From Pseudomonas fluorescens (GTDB lineage: Bacteria > Pseudomonadota > Gammaproteobacteria > Pseudomonadales > Pseudomonadaceae), in NCBI RefSeq assembly GCF_005938625.1, contig NZ_VCNJ01000073.1, positions 1 to 60,415 of the forward strand: DNA of 60,415 nucleotides, given 5' to 3'. The position numbers and the translations under genes were made by a program. Shown here piece after piece: positions 33,135 through 42,695 of this stretch. A model generated the notes under the pieces. The model made no database searches. It worked only from the letters and a program-made list of their open reading frames with translations, and was not told the DNA's origin. Numbering within the stretch: the first letter of the stretch is position 1; each line of letters opens with the position of its first letter.

Positions 33135-33806
33135 TCAGCGACTCGCTTCTATCAAGGTTCCAGCTTCGGCCAGACGCTCGTGCGTACCGACATCCACCCA
33201 GTGACCTTTCAGTCGCTCGCCCGTGACCTCGTCAGCCGCCATGGCGTTGCGCAACAACGGCGCCAGTTTGAAAGCGCCATCTGCACAGCCGTCGAACAAC
33301 TGTGGATGCAGCACGGCGATGCCGCTGTAGGTCAGGGTTGCAGCGTCCGGCTGAGCGTCGTGTACCTTGCCATCAACCAGAGTGAAATCTCCGTTCGGGT
33401 GATGCGCCGGGTTGTCCGCCAGCACCAGATGCGCCAGACCGGTGATCGGCTGGTGCAGCACGCTGAAGTCGTAATCGGTCCAGATATCACCGTTCACCAC
33501 CAGAAACGCATCATCGCCAAGCAACGGCAGCGCACGGAAAATCCCGCCGCCGGTTTCCAGCGGCTCACCTTCCGGCGAGTACTGAATGCTCACGCCAAAC
33601 TGCGAACCGTCGCCCAGATAGTCTTCGATCTGCTGACCGAGCCAGGCGTGGTTGATCACGATCTCGTTAAACCCTGCGGCCGCGAGAGCGCGCAGGTGAT
33701 ATTCGATCAGGGGCACGCCGCCGGCACGCACCAGTGGTTTCGGTGTGGTCAGGGTCAGCGGGCGCATGCGCTCGCCTTTGCCTGCCGCCAGAATCATTGC
33801 CTTCAT
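33135..33806 (-). CDS. murU: N-acetylmuramate alpha-1-phosphate uridylyltransferase
   Basis: Nucleotidyltransferase of 223 aa that makes UDP-MurNAc from MurNAc-1-phosphate in the fosfomycin-bypassing recycling route of Pseudomonas. The N-terminal MILAAGKGERMRPLT is the NTP-binding signature, and VNGDIWTDYDF contains the metal-binding Asp. It overlaps amgK by 4 nt (ATGA), consistent with coupled synthesis of consecutive enzymes. Confidence 0.94.
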   Translation of the reverse strand: MKAMILAAGKGERMRPLTLTTPKPLVRAGGVPLIEYHLRALAAAGFNEIVINHAWLGQQIEDYLGDGSQFGVSIQYSPEGEPLETGGGIFRALPLLGDDAFLVVNGDIWTDYDFSVLHQPITGLAHLVLADNPAHHPNGDFTLVDGKVHDAQPDAATLTYSGIAVLHPQLFDGCADGAFKLAPLLRNAMAADEVTGERLKGHWVDVGTHERLAEAGTLIEASR

Positions 33807-34822
33807 GCTGTTGCTCCACCCCGCAGGCTGGTGAACAGCGCTTGCAGCTCGGCGAGTTCAGGACGGCGCGCAATCACCGCCTCTATATAAGAGAAGAAAC
33901 GCGGTACGTCGGCCAGATAACGCGGCTTGCCATCACGATGACAAATGCGCGCGAAGATACCGATGACTTTCAGGTGTCGCTGCACGCCCATCAGGTCACT
34001 GGCACGCAGGAAGTCCTCGAAGTCCGGCTGCACCGGAATGTTCAGCGCCGAGGCTTGTTGCCAGTAGCTTTGCAGCCAGCCGCGCACACGCGCTTCAGGC
34101 CAACTGAGAAAGGCATCCTTGAACAGGCAGGTCACGTCGTAGGTCACCGGGCCGTAGACCGCATCCTGGAAATCCAGCACGCCCGGGTTCGGCTCGCTGA
34201 GCATCAGGTTGCGCGGCATGTAGTCGCGGTGCACCAGTACTTTGGGCTGGGCGAGCGCGCTGTCGATCAGCAGCTCACTGACCTGCTGCCACTGCTGTTG
34301 CTGGGTCGAATCGAATTCGACACCGAGTTCACGCTTCACATACCACTCGGGGAAAAGTTCCAGCTCACGACGCAGCAACGCGACGTCGTAACTCGGCAGC
34401 GGTGCAACCATCGGCAACTGCTGAAAAGCCAGCAGCGCTTGCAGGGCATCGTTGAACAATTGATCGGCATTTTCGCCATCGATCACGTCGAGATAGGTCT
34501 TGTTGCCCAGGTCATTGAGCAAAAGAAATCCGCTTTCGAGGTCTTCGGCATAAACTTTCGGCACATTTATTCCGGATTTCGCCAGCAAAAAAGCGATATC
34601 CACGAACGGTTTGCAGTTTTCCTGAGGTGGTGGAGCGTCCATCACGACGAAGCTTTTGCCCGCGCCTTCCCAACGGAAGTAACGGCGGAAACTCGCGTCG
34701 CTGCTGGCCGCGGTCAACGTGGCCGGGGGGACAGCCCCCCAGCCCTGATCTGCAAACAGGATTGCCAACTGCTCATCGAGCCAAACTTTCAGGTGTTGCA
34801 AGCGTACATCTTGGTCAGGCAT
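33803..34822 (-). CDS. amgK: N-acetylmuramate/N-acetylglucosamine kinase AmgK
   Basis: Anomeric sugar kinase of 339 aa (aminoglycoside-phosphotransferase fold) that phosphorylates MurNAc at C1 before MurU acts. The catalytic loop is LVHRDYMPRNLML and the metal Asp is in VLDFQDAVYGPVTYDV. First gene of amgK-murU-djlA, diverging from lptD. MurNAc from anhydroMurNAc turnover is the substrate, so it complements anmK earlier in the window. Confidence 0.94.
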   Translation of the reverse strand: MPDQDVRLQHLKVWLDEQLAILFADQGWGAVPPATLTAASSDASFRRYFRWEGAGKSFVVMDAPPPQENCKPFVDIAFLLAKSGINVPKVYAEDLESGFLLLNDLGNKTYLDVIDGENADQLFNDALQALLAFQQLPMVAPLPSYDVALLRRELELFPEWYVKRELGVEFDSTQQQQWQQVSELLIDSALAQPKVLVHRDYMPRNLMLSEPNPGVLDFQDAVYGPVTYDVTCLFKDAFLSWPEARVRGWLQSYWQQASALNIPVQPDFEDFLRASDLMGVQRHLKVIGIFARICHRDGKPRYLADVPRFFSYIEAVIARRPELAELQALFTSLRGGATA

Positions 34823-34952
34823 TGCAAGGGTCTCCGACGGCGCTAGCCGTCAAGCGGGTCATGCTTTATTATCCAGCATCTTTTTCAGACCATCGAGAGG
34901 CGTGCGGCCCACACCGCGGGCAGATGGCACGCAGGAAGCCCGGACTAATAAG

Positions 34953-37754
34953 ATGGCATTGAAATCCCCCGCGTTTCGTAAAAAATTTCCGTTGTTGGTA
35001 ACCGGCAGTCTGCTGGCTATGCAACCTCTGGCCAGTCAATTCGTTGTTGCCGCCGAGCAGTATGACTGCTCCGTCTCGGCTTCGGGTGGTTGGGCCTGTG
35101 CGCCCAAATCAACCGCTGCTGCGTTGCCGCCGCGTCCGGTGCATGACGGCAGTGCCGTCAGCGCTACCGGCGAAGCTGCGGCCGAGAACGGTTCGGTTGC
35201 CGACACAGCCCCTAAAACGGCGCTGGTCACCGAAGCCAAGGGCCGCGGCTTGAAATCCCGTAGCGAAGACTTCAGTCACCTCGACTGGGTTCCGCGCGAG
35301 AAGCTCACCGCCGCTCAATTGGCCGAGACCGGGCCTTATTGCTCTGGTGCCTATATCGAACCGATTCGTCCTGGCATGAATGACAAGACGAATAAAAGCG
35401 ATGCTCCGACCTTTATCGGCGCAAAAGCCTCGCGCTATAACACCGATGATCAAGTCGGTACGCTGGCCGGCGATGTCGTCCTGCGTCAGGGCAGCATGCA
35501 GGTCGAGTCCGACGAGGCCAGCCTGTATCAGGCCGAGAGCCGCGCCGAACTCAATGGCGATGTACGTATCCGCGACAACGGCGCGCTGATCGTCGGCGAC
35601 CACGCCGATGTGCAGCTCGACACCGGTGAAGCCAAGGTCGACAACGCCGAATACGTGATGCACAAATCGCGCATCCGCGGTAACGCGCTGTACGCCAAAC
35701 GTGCGGAAAACGCCATCATTCGCTTGAAGGACGGCACGTACACCACGTGCGAACCGAACAGCAATGCCTGGCAGCTCAAGGGCAACAACATCACCTTGAA
35801 CCCGGCCACCGGTTTCGGTACCGCGACCAACGTGACGCTGCGCGTAAAAGACATTCCGATTCTGTACACGCCGTACATCTATTTCCCGATCGACGACCGT
35901 CGTCAGTCGGGCTTCCTGCCGCCGACCATCGGCAGCGGCAGCGATACCGGCTTCATGCTGGTCACGCCGTACTACTTCAACCTGGCACCGAACTACGACG
36001 CCACGTTGTACCCGCGCTACATGAGCAAGCGTGGCATGTTGGTGGAAGGCGAATTCCGTTACCTGACCAAGTCGAGTGAAGGTCAGTTCGGTGCAGCGTA
36101 CCTCAATGACGAAGACGATGATCGCAAGCGTCAGTCCGACTACAGCGAGACTCGCTACATGTACAACTGGCAGCACAAGGGCGGTCTCGACTCCCGCGTG
36201 CTCACCCAGGTTGACTACACCAAGATCAGCGATCCTTATTACTTCCAGGATCTGCAGACCGATCAGATTGGTGTGAAATCCGAAGATTTCGTCAATCAGC
36301 AGGGTTCGGTTACCTATCGTGGTGACAGCTATACCGCGCGCCTGAATGCTCAGGCCTATCAGCTCGCGACCGTTTCGAACATCACGCCTTACGACCGCCT
36401 GCCGCAGATCACCTTCAATGGTCAGCTGCCGTATCATCCGGAAGGCTTGAATTTCGATTACGAAACCGAACTGGTCCGTTTCGACCGTGATCTGAGAAGT
36501 GGCACTTTTGTGCAGGAAGACGGTGTAACAACCGAGCCGCGCCTGGACAACAACATCACGGGGCTGGCGCGTGCCAATGGCGACCGTTTAAACCTCAAAC
36601 CGGGCGTCAGCCTGCCGATGAACTGGACCTACGGCTTCCTCAAACCGTCGCTCAAGTACCAGTACACTCAGTACCAGCTGGACTTGGACAACACCGGCAA
36701 ATCGCAGATTGCTGCAATGTCCCCGGAAAACCAGAATCTCTACGGCAAGTTCGACAGCAACCAGAACCGAGGTGTACCGATCGCCAGCATCGACGGCGGC
36801 CTGTACTTTGACCGTAATACTTCCTTCTTTGGCAAGAATTACCGACAAACCCTGGAACCACGCCTGTTCTATCTCTATGTACCCGAGAAAGACCAGTCGG
36901 ATATTCCGGTGTTCGATACCAGCGAATACACCTTCAACTACGCATCGCTGTTCCGCGACAACCGTTTCTCTGGCTCCGACCGTGTCGGCGACGAGAACAA
37001 GCTGTCGCTGGGCGTGACCAGCCGCTGGATCGAAGACGACGGCTTCGAACGTCAACGCATCAGTGTCGGCCAGGCTCTGTACTTCAAGGATCGTGAAGTT
37101 CAACTGCCAGGTATCGATGCCAAAACCCGTGACGACGCGAAATCCAACGTTTCGCCATATGCTTTGGAATACGAATATCGCTGGAACCGCGATTGGCGCA
37201 CCACGGCCGACTACAACTGGGATCCGGACAGCCGCAGCCCACGTTCCGGCAGCGCGATGTTCCACTACCAGCCTGAAGACAACCCGAACAAGGTTATCAA
37301 CGCCGGCTATCGCTATCGCAATGACCAGGTTCGTTACGACCAGAACACCGGTAAATGGTCGGTCGGTGGTGGTGACTACGGCACTCCTGGCCAGCCTGGC
37401 TACGTGAAGGACTACTACAAGATCCAGCAGCATGACTTCTCGGTCATCTGGCCGATCGTTCCACAGTGGAACGCGATCAGCCGCTGGCAGTACGACTACA
37501 ACCGTAACCGTACCCTGGAAGCCTTTGGTGGCTTCGAGTACGACAACTGCTGCTGGAAACTGCGCCTGATCAACCGTTACTGGGTTTCCTATGACGAGTT
37601 CAGCCAGGAAGCTCCGCAAAACGAAAAAGGCGACCATGGCGTCTTCCTCCAAATTGTTCTGAAGGGACTCGGCGGCCTCACTGGCGCCAAGGTAGAGAGC
37701 TTCCTCGACAAAGGCATTCAAGGTTATCGTGAACGTGAAGACCAAGCTTTCTGA
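34953..37754 (+). CDS. lptD: LPS-assembly outer-membrane protein LptD
   Basis: Essential beta-barrel of 933 aa that with LptE inserts lipopolysaccharide in the outer leaflet. It has a signal peptide (1-33, cleavage after VVAA). An N-terminal OstA jellyroll domain (about 150-290) follows, then the large barrel, rich in Tyr/Asp, to the C-terminus. The disulfide cysteines are present: YDCS near the mature N-terminus and the adjacent pair in DNCCWKL. An upstream in-frame extension to 34902 is rejected. It overlaps surA by 26 nt. Confidence 0.97.
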   Translation: MALKSPAFRKKFPLLVTGSLLAMQPLASQFVVAAEQYDCSVSASGGWACAPKSTAAALPPRPVHDGSAVSATGEAAAENGSVADTAPKTALVTEAKGRGLKSRSEDFSHLDWVPREKLTAAQLAETGPYCSGAYIEPIRPGMNDKTNKSDAPTFIGAKASRYNTDDQVGTLAGDVVLRQGSMQVESDEASLYQAESRAELNGDVRIRDNGALIVGDHADVQLDTGEAKVDNAEYVMHKSRIRGNALYAKRAENAIIRLKDGTYTTCEPNSNAWQLKGNNITLNPATGFGTATNVTLRVKDIPILYTPYIYFPIDDRRQSGFLPPTIGSGSDTGFMLVTPYYFNLAPNYDATLYPRYMSKRGMLVEGEFRYLTKSSEGQFGAAYLNDEDDDRKRQSDYSETRYMYNWQHKGGLDSRVLTQVDYTKISDPYYFQDLQTDQIGVKSEDFVNQQGSVTYRGDSYTARLNAQAYQLATVSNITPYDRLPQITFNGQLPYHPEGLNFDYETELVRFDRDLRSGTFVQEDGVTTEPRLDNNITGLARANGDRLNLKPGVSLPMNWTYGFLKPSLKYQYTQYQLDLDNTGKSQIAAMSPENQNLYGKFDSNQNRGVPIASIDGGLYFDRNTSFFGKNYRQTLEPRLFYLYVPEKDQSDIPVFDTSEYTFNYASLFRDNRFSGSDRVGDENKLSLGVTSRWIEDDGFERQRISVGQALYFKDREVQLPGIDAKTRDDAKSNVSPYALEYEYRWNRDWRTTADYNWDPDSRSPRSGSAMFHYQPEDNPNKVINAGYRYRNDQVRYDQNTGKWSVGGGDYGTPGQPGYVKDYYKIQQHDFSVIWPIVPQWNAISRWQYDYNRNRTLEAFGGFEYDNCCWKLRLINRYWVSYDEFSQEAPQNEKGDHGVFLQIVLKGLGGLTGAKVESFLDKGIQGYREREDQAF

Positions 37755-39051
37755 TTGTCTGCGCCCGCTGATGCTGGGCGCGTTGTTCCTGGGTACTGCG
37801 GCTAACGCCGCAGTTCAATCCATCGACAAAGTGGTAGCGATCGTCGACAACGACGTGGTCATGCAAAGCCAACTGGACCAGCGCGTCCACGAAGTGCAGC
37901 AGACCATCGCCAAACGTGGTGGCGGCTTGCCGCCTCCTGGCGTCCTGGATCAACAGGTGCTTGAGCGCCTGATCGTCGAAAACCTGCAACTGCAGATCGG
38001 CGAACGCTCCGGCATCCGCATCACCGATGAAGAACTGAACCAGGCAGTCGGCACCATTGCCCAGCGCAATAACATGTCGGTTGAGCAATTCCGTGCAGCT
38101 CTGGCTCGCGACGGCCTGAACTATGACGACGCCCGTGATCAGATCAAGCGCGAAATGGTCATCAGCCGTGTACGTCAGCGTCGTGTGGCAGAGCGCATTC
38201 AGGTCTCCGAACAGGAAGTGAAAAACTTCCTCGCCTCCGATCTGGGCAAAATGCAACTGTCCGAAGAACTGCACTTGGCCAACATCCTGATCCCGACGCC
38301 GGAAAGCGCCAACTCTGAAGCGATTCAAAGCGCTGCCCGTCAGGCCATGGAGGTTTACCAGCAACTCAAGCAAGGTGCTGACTTCGGCCAGATGGCCGTT
38401 GCCAAGTCCGGCAGCGACAACGCGCTGGAAGGCGGCGACATGGGCTGGCGTAAAGCCGCGCAACTGCCACCGCCGTTCGACCGCGAGTTGAGCAGCATGG
38501 CCGTCGGCGACATCACGCAGCCTGCACGCACACCGGGTGGCTTCATCATCCTCAAGCTGCTGGCCAAACGCGGCGGCGAAGCCCAGATGCGCGACGAAGT
38601 GCATGTTCGCCACATTCTGGTCAAGCCAAGCCCGATTCGCGACGAAGCCAAGACCAAGGCCCTGGTGCAATCGCTTTATGAGCGCATCATCGCCGGTGAA
38701 GATTTCGCCACCCTGGCGAAAAGCTACTCCGAAGACCCGGGCTCGGCGCTCAACGGCGGCGACCTGAACTGGATCGACCCGAACGCACTGGTACCGGAGT
38801 TCCGCGAAGTGATGGCCAAGACCCCACAAGGTCAGCTGTCCAAGCCATTCCAGACCCAATACGGCTGGCACGTTCTGGAAGTCCTTGGCCGTCGCGCCAC
38901 CGACAGCACCGAACAGGCCCGCGAGCAGCAAGCCATGACCGTACTGCGTAACCGCAAATACGACGAAGAGCTGCAAACCTGGCTGCGTCAGATCCGTGAC
39001 GAAGCGTATGTAGAGATCAAACTCCCTGGTGCAGACCAGGCAGCGCAGTGA
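37729..39051 (+). CDS. surA: Periplasmic chaperone / peptidyl-prolyl isomerase SurA
   Basis: Escorts outer-membrane proteins, including LptD, across the periplasm; 440 aa. A signal peptide (to AANA, about residue 26) is followed by the SurA N-domain (DKVVAIVDNDVVMQSQLDQ). Two parvulin domains follow (LHLANILIPTP... and EVHVRHILVKPSP...) and a C-terminal helix. It starts with GTG at 37729; AAGG lies 5 nt upstream. A second GTG at 37735 is an equally plausible start, giving 438 aa. The start lies inside lptD, so it is translationally linked. Confidence 0.95.
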   Translation: MNVKTKLSDCLRPLMLGALFLGTAANAAVQSIDKVVAIVDNDVVMQSQLDQRVHEVQQTIAKRGGGLPPPGVLDQQVLERLIVENLQLQIGERSGIRITDEELNQAVGTIAQRNNMSVEQFRAALARDGLNYDDARDQIKREMVISRVRQRRVAERIQVSEQEVKNFLASDLGKMQLSEELHLANILIPTPESANSEAIQSAARQAMEVYQQLKQGADFGQMAVAKSGSDNALEGGDMGWRKAAQLPPPFDRELSSMAVGDITQPARTPGGFIILKLLAKRGGEAQMRDEVHVRHILVKPSPIRDEAKTKALVQSLYERIIAGEDFATLAKSYSEDPGSALNGGDLNWIDPNALVPEFREVMAKTPQGQLSKPFQTQYGWHVLEVLGRRATDSTEQAREQQAMTVLRNRKYDEELQTWLRQIRDEAYVEIKLPGADQAAQ

Positions 39052-40037
39052 AACCCAAGCGTTTCGCGCTGACACCCGGCGAACCAGCCGGCATCGGTCC
39101 CGACCTGTGCCTGCTGCTCGCCTCGCAAGCCCAGCCACATCCCCTGATTGCCATTACCAGCCGCGACCTGCTCTCCGAGCGGGCCGCGCAGTTGGGGCTG
39201 GCCGTCACTTTGCTGGATGTTGCTCCTGGCCGTTGGCCGGATGCTCCGGCGCCCGCCAACAGCCTGTACGTTTGGGACACACCGCTCAGCGCCCCAGTGG
39301 TAGCCGGGCAACTGGACAAGGCCAACGCCGCGTTCGTACTCGAAACCCTGACCCGCGCCGGCAATGGCTGCCTCAACGGCGACTTCGCCGGGATGATCAC
39401 CGCCCCTGTGCACAAGGGCGTGATCAACGAGTCAGGTATCGCCTTTTCCGGGCACACGGAATTCCTCGCTGACCTGACCCACACCGCCCAAGTGGTGATG
39501 ATGCTCGCCACCCGCGGTTTGCGCGTGGCGCTGGTCACCACTCACCTGCCTCTGCGCGAGATTGCCGACGCGATCACACCGGAGCGGCTGGAGCGAGTGA
39601 CGCGGATTCTGCACAGCGACCTGCAAAACAAATTCGGCATTGCCCAGCCACGCATCCTGGTCTGCGGACTCAACCCGCACGCCGGTGAAGGCGGCCATTT
39701 GGGCCATGAAGAAATCGACATCATTGAACCGACATTAGAGCGCCTGCGCGGCGAGGGCATGGACCTTCGTGGCCCGCTGCCTGCCGACACTCTGTTTACC
39801 CCCAAATATCTGGAGCACTGCGACGCAGTGCTGGCGATGTACCACGACCAGGGCTTGCCTGTGCTCAAGTACAAAGGCTTCGGCGCTGCCGTCAACGTGA
39901 CCCTGGGTTTGCCGATCATCCGCACATCGGTCGATCATGGCACTGCCCTGGATCTGGCCGGCAGCGGCAAGATCGACACCGGCAGCCTGCAAGTCGCTCT
40001 GGAAACCGCCTACCAGATGGCCGAGACCCGTTTATGA
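39048..40037 (+). CDS. pdxA: 4-hydroxythreonine-4-phosphate dehydrogenase
   Basis: NAD-dependent enzyme of pyridoxal-phosphate synthesis; 329 aa. Metal-binding His are in APVHKGVINE, GLNPHAGEGGHLG and MYHDQGLPVLKY; FSGHTEFLAD also matches. It starts with GTG, overlapping the surA stop by 4 nt, and overlaps rsmA by 4 nt. Confidence 0.96.
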   Translation: MKPKRFALTPGEPAGIGPDLCLLLASQAQPHPLIAITSRDLLSERAAQLGLAVTLLDVAPGRWPDAPAPANSLYVWDTPLSAPVVAGQLDKANAAFVLETLTRAGNGCLNGDFAGMITAPVHKGVINESGIAFSGHTEFLADLTHTAQVVMMLATRGLRVALVTTHLPLREIADAITPERLERVTRILHSDLQNKFGIAQPRILVCGLNPHAGEGGHLGHEEIDIIEPTLERLRGEGMDLRGPLPADTLFTPKYLEHCDAVLAMYHDQGLPVLKYKGFGAAVNVTLGLPIIRTSVDHGTALDLAGSGKIDTGSLQVALETAYQMAETRL

Positions 40038-40852
40038 CCGAGCAATACCAACACAAGGCGCGCAAACGCTTTGGCCAGAACTTCCTGCACGATGCCGGGG
40101 TTATCGACCGCATCCTGCGCTCCATCAGCGCCAAGTCTGAAGACCGCCTGCTGGAAATCGGCCCGGGCCAGGGTGCACTGACCGCCGGCCTGCTGTCATC
40201 CGGCGCACAACTGGACGTGGTGGAGTTGGACAAGGATCTGATCCCGATCCTCAACCAGCAGTTTGCCGGCAAGAGCAATTTCAACCTGCATCAGGGCGAT
40301 GCACTGAAGTTCGACTTCAACAGCCTGAACGCCGCGCCGAATAGTCTGCGTGTGGTCGGCAACCTGCCGTACAACATTTCGACACCACTGATTTTTCATC
40401 TGCTGAACAACGCCAGCATCATTCGCGACATGCACTTCATGCTGCAGAAAGAAGTGGTCGAGCGTCTGGCCGCAGGCCCTGGCGGCGGTGACTGGGGTCG
40501 TCTGTCGATCATGGTTCAGTACCACTGCCGCGTAGAGCACCTGTTCAACGTTGGCCCGGGCGCGTTCAACCCGCCGCCGAAGGTCGATTCGGCGATCGTT
40601 CGTCTGGTGCCGCACGCCGTGCTGCCGCACCCGGCCAAGGATCACAAGCTGCTGGAGCGCGTTGTGCGCGAAGCCTTCAACCAACGCCGCAAGACTTTGC
40701 GCAACACCCTCAAGCAATTGCTCAGCAATGCCGAGATCGAGGCCGCCGGCGTCGATGGCAGTCTGCGTCCGGAGCAACTGGATCTGGCCGCATTCGTACG
40801 CCTGGCCGACCAGCTCGCAGTACAAGTCCCGGCCTCCCCCGCCGCCGACTGA
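40034..40852 (+). CDS. rsmA: 16S rRNA (adenine1518/1519-N6)-dimethyltransferase
   Basis: KsgA methyltransferase of 272 aa that dimethylates two adenines in the 16S 3' hairpin. The SAM loop is LLEIGPGQGALT, the acidic residue VVELDKDL, and the catalytic NLPYNIST. The ATG at 40034 overlaps pdxA (ATGA). The order surA-pdxA-rsmA-apaG-apaH is ancient in gamma-proteobacteria. Confidence 0.97.
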   Translation: MTEQYQHKARKRFGQNFLHDAGVIDRILRSISAKSEDRLLEIGPGQGALTAGLLSSGAQLDVVELDKDLIPILNQQFAGKSNFNLHQGDALKFDFNSLNAAPNSLRVVGNLPYNISTPLIFHLLNNASIIRDMHFMLQKEVVERLAAGPGGGDWGRLSIMVQYHCRVEHLFNVGPGAFNPPPKVDSAIVRLVPHAVLPHPAKDHKLLERVVREAFNQRRKTLRNTLKQLLSNAEIEAAGVDGSLRPEQLDLAAFVRLADQLAVQVPASPAAD

Positions 40853-40965
40853 TAAACGATGAACGCTATCGGGCAGGACGCCACTCTGGTTTACTGCCCG
40901 ATACTTGCCTAGACTGATTCCCCATCAGCTACGCCCCGCGTTCCGCTTCGTTTAAGGCCTCTTGC

Positions 40966-41346
40966 ATGTCCGATTCCCGTTACCAGGTCGATGTCAGCGT
41001 CGTCACCCGCTATCTGGCAGACCAATCGCAACCCGAGCACGACCGCTTCGCCTTCGCCTACACCATCACCGTGCAGAACAATGGCGCGATCCCGGCCAAG
41101 CTGCTGTCGCGGCACTGGGTGATCACCGATGGCGATGGCCATGTCGAAGAAGTGCGTGGCGCCGGCGTGGTGGGTCAGCAACCGTTGATCGATGCCGGCC
41201 AAAGCCACACCTACAGCAGCGGCACGGTAATGACCACCAAAGTCGGCACCATGCAGGGCACCTACGAAATGGTCGCCGACGATGGCAAACATTTCGACGC
41301 CATCATCAAGCCGTTCCGTCTCGCCGTGCCCGGATCTTTGCACTGA
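40966..41346 (+). CDS. apaG: ApaG (CorD-like) protein
   Basis: Small beta-sandwich protein of 126 aa, DUF525. RYQVDVSVVTRYLADQS, FAYTITVQNNG, LLSRHWVITDGDG and GVVGQQPLIDAGQSHTYSSG are family signatures. In enterobacteria ApaG is linked to magnesium/cobalt homeostasis; the biochemical role is unresolved. Its stop overlaps the apaH start by 1 nt (TGATG). Confidence 0.95.
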   Translation: MSDSRYQVDVSVVTRYLADQSQPEHDRFAFAYTITVQNNGAIPAKLLSRHWVITDGDGHVEEVRGAGVVGQQPLIDAGQSHTYSSGTVMTTKVGTMQGTYEMVADDGKHFDAIIKPFRLAVPGSLH

Positions 41347-42227
41347 TGGCGACATATGCCGTCGGCGACCTGCAGGGCTGCCTTGAACCGCTGAAATGCC
41401 TGCTCAAGCAAGTGGCGTTCGACCCAAAGCTTGATCGACTGTGGCTGGTCGGTGACCTGGTCAACCGTGGCCCGCAATCACTGGAAACCCTGCGCTTTTT
41501 GTATGGCATGCGTGAATCGCTGGTCTGCGTGCTGGGCAACCACGATCTGCACCTGCTGGCTGCGGCTAAAAACATTGAGCGCTTAAAGAAGTCCGACACC
41601 CTGCGCGAGATTCTCGAAGCGCCGGACTGCGCTGAATTGCTTGAATGGGTGCGACAGCAAAAGCTCATGCACTACGACGAGCAGCGTAATGTCGCCATGG
41701 TCCACGCCGGCATTCCGCCACAATGGTCGCTGAGCCGCGCGCTGAAGTGCGCTGGAGAAGTCGAAACCGCGCTGCGTGACGACAACCTGTTCCCCGCCTA
41801 CCTCGACGGCATGTACGGCAACGATCCGGCGAAATGGGACAACGACCTCAAAGGCGTGACCCGCCTGCGCGTCATCACCAACTACTTCACGCGCATGCGC
41901 TTCTGCACCGCAGAAGGCAAGCTCGACCTCAAGAGCAAGGAAGGCCTCGACACCGCCCCGCCCGGCTACAAACCGTGGTTCCAGCACAAGGATCGCAAGA
42001 CCAAAGGCCTGCGGATCATTTTCGGCCATTGGGCGGCACTCGAAGGCAATATCCAGGAGCCGGGCATCTCGGCGCTGGACACCGGTTGTGTCTGGGGCGG
42101 CAGCCTGACCCTGATGAATGTCGACAGCGGTGAACGCCTGTCGTGCAAATGCGATGAACACGGCGGCCTGGCCCCGAACGTCGCACCACTTATCCCCGAA
42201 ACTTCGCCAGTCAGCGCACCGCGTTAG
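41346..42227 (+). CDS. apaH: Bis(5'-nucleosyl)-tetraphosphatase, symmetrical
   Basis: Hydrolyses Ap4A to two ADP; also removes Np4 caps from RNA in E. coli. 293 aa. Metallophosphatase motifs are GDLQG (7-11), GDLVNRG, GNHD, and the later His in VHAGIPP and FGHWA. The ATG at 41346 directly overlaps the apaG stop; a longer open frame upstream is shadow. Confidence 0.96.
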   Translation: MATYAVGDLQGCLEPLKCLLKQVAFDPKLDRLWLVGDLVNRGPQSLETLRFLYGMRESLVCVLGNHDLHLLAAAKNIERLKKSDTLREILEAPDCAELLEWVRQQKLMHYDEQRNVAMVHAGIPPQWSLSRALKCAGEVETALRDDNLFPAYLDGMYGNDPAKWDNDLKGVTRLRVITNYFTRMRFCTAEGKLDLKSKEGLDTAPPGYKPWFQHKDRKTKGLRIIFGHWAALEGNIQEPGISALDTGCVWGGSLTLMNVDSGERLSCKCDEHGGLAPNVAPLIPETSPVSAPR

Positions 42228-42260
42228 ACTGCGCTTTCAGCCGAGCAACAGGAACCCGCC

Positions 42261-42590
42261 ATGAGCGAATTCAAACGAATCCCCCCGGAACAGGCCCAGG
42301 CCCTGCGTGAACAAGGTGCTGTCGTCGTCGACGTGCGCGACCCGGCGACTTTTGCCGCCCTGCATATCAGCGGCTCGAAGCATCTGGACAATCATTCGCT
42401 GCACGCCTTCATTCAAGGCGCTGACCTCGATGCACCGACCGTGGTCGTCTGCTACCACGGCAATTCCAGCCAGGGCGCTGCGGCCTACCTGATCAGCCAA
42501 GGCTTTTCCGACGTCTACAGCATGGACGGCGGCTTCGAGCTGTGGCGTACGATTTATCCTGCGGAAACCGCGCAAGGCATCGCCGAATAA
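42261..42590 (+). CDS. glpE: Thiosulfate sulfurtransferase GlpE
   Basis: Single-domain rhodanese of 109 aa. The active-site loop has catalytic C64 in VVVCYHGNSSQGAA, and CDC25-like VVDVRDPATF is near the N-terminus. It transfers sulfur from thiosulfate to cyanide or thioredoxin. It ends the lptD-to-glpE run, 33 bp after apaH. Despite the name it is not next to glp genes here. Confidence 0.93.
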   Translation: MSEFKRIPPEQAQALREQGAVVVDVRDPATFAALHISGSKHLDNHSLHAFIQGADLDAPTVVVCYHGNSSQGAAAYLISQGFSDVYSMDGGFELWRTIYPAETAQGIAE

Positions 42591-42601
42591 TTTTTTTGTC
42601 A

Positions 42602-42633
42602 CGCGCAGGCCCCGGCTGCCGCGGGCCTGCGCG
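42602..42633. repeat. GC-rich inverted repeat after glpE
   Basis: CGCGCAGGCCC / GGGCCTGCGCG, an 11-bp stem with a 10-nt loop, lies 12 nt after the glpE stop. There is no T tract after it, so it may stabilise the transcript end or work with Rho rather than act as an intrinsic terminator. Confidence 0.5.
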
Positions 42634-42695
42634 GGCAGACGAACGGTCTTGCCACAACTAATTACGTATCTCGCCTTTACCTCCCGAATTCCCAA

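Noticed and set aside
35109..36437. 442-codon minus-strand open frame opposite lptD
   Set aside because: Shadow of lptD: same codon periodicity, no family features, and lptD is unmistakable.
37678..39138. 486-codon minus-strand frame opposite surA
   Set aside because: Antisense artefact; no ribosome-binding site or recognisable domain.
42602..42633. Intrinsic terminator after glpE
   Set aside because: Strong stem but no T tract on either strand, so listed only as an inverted repeat.
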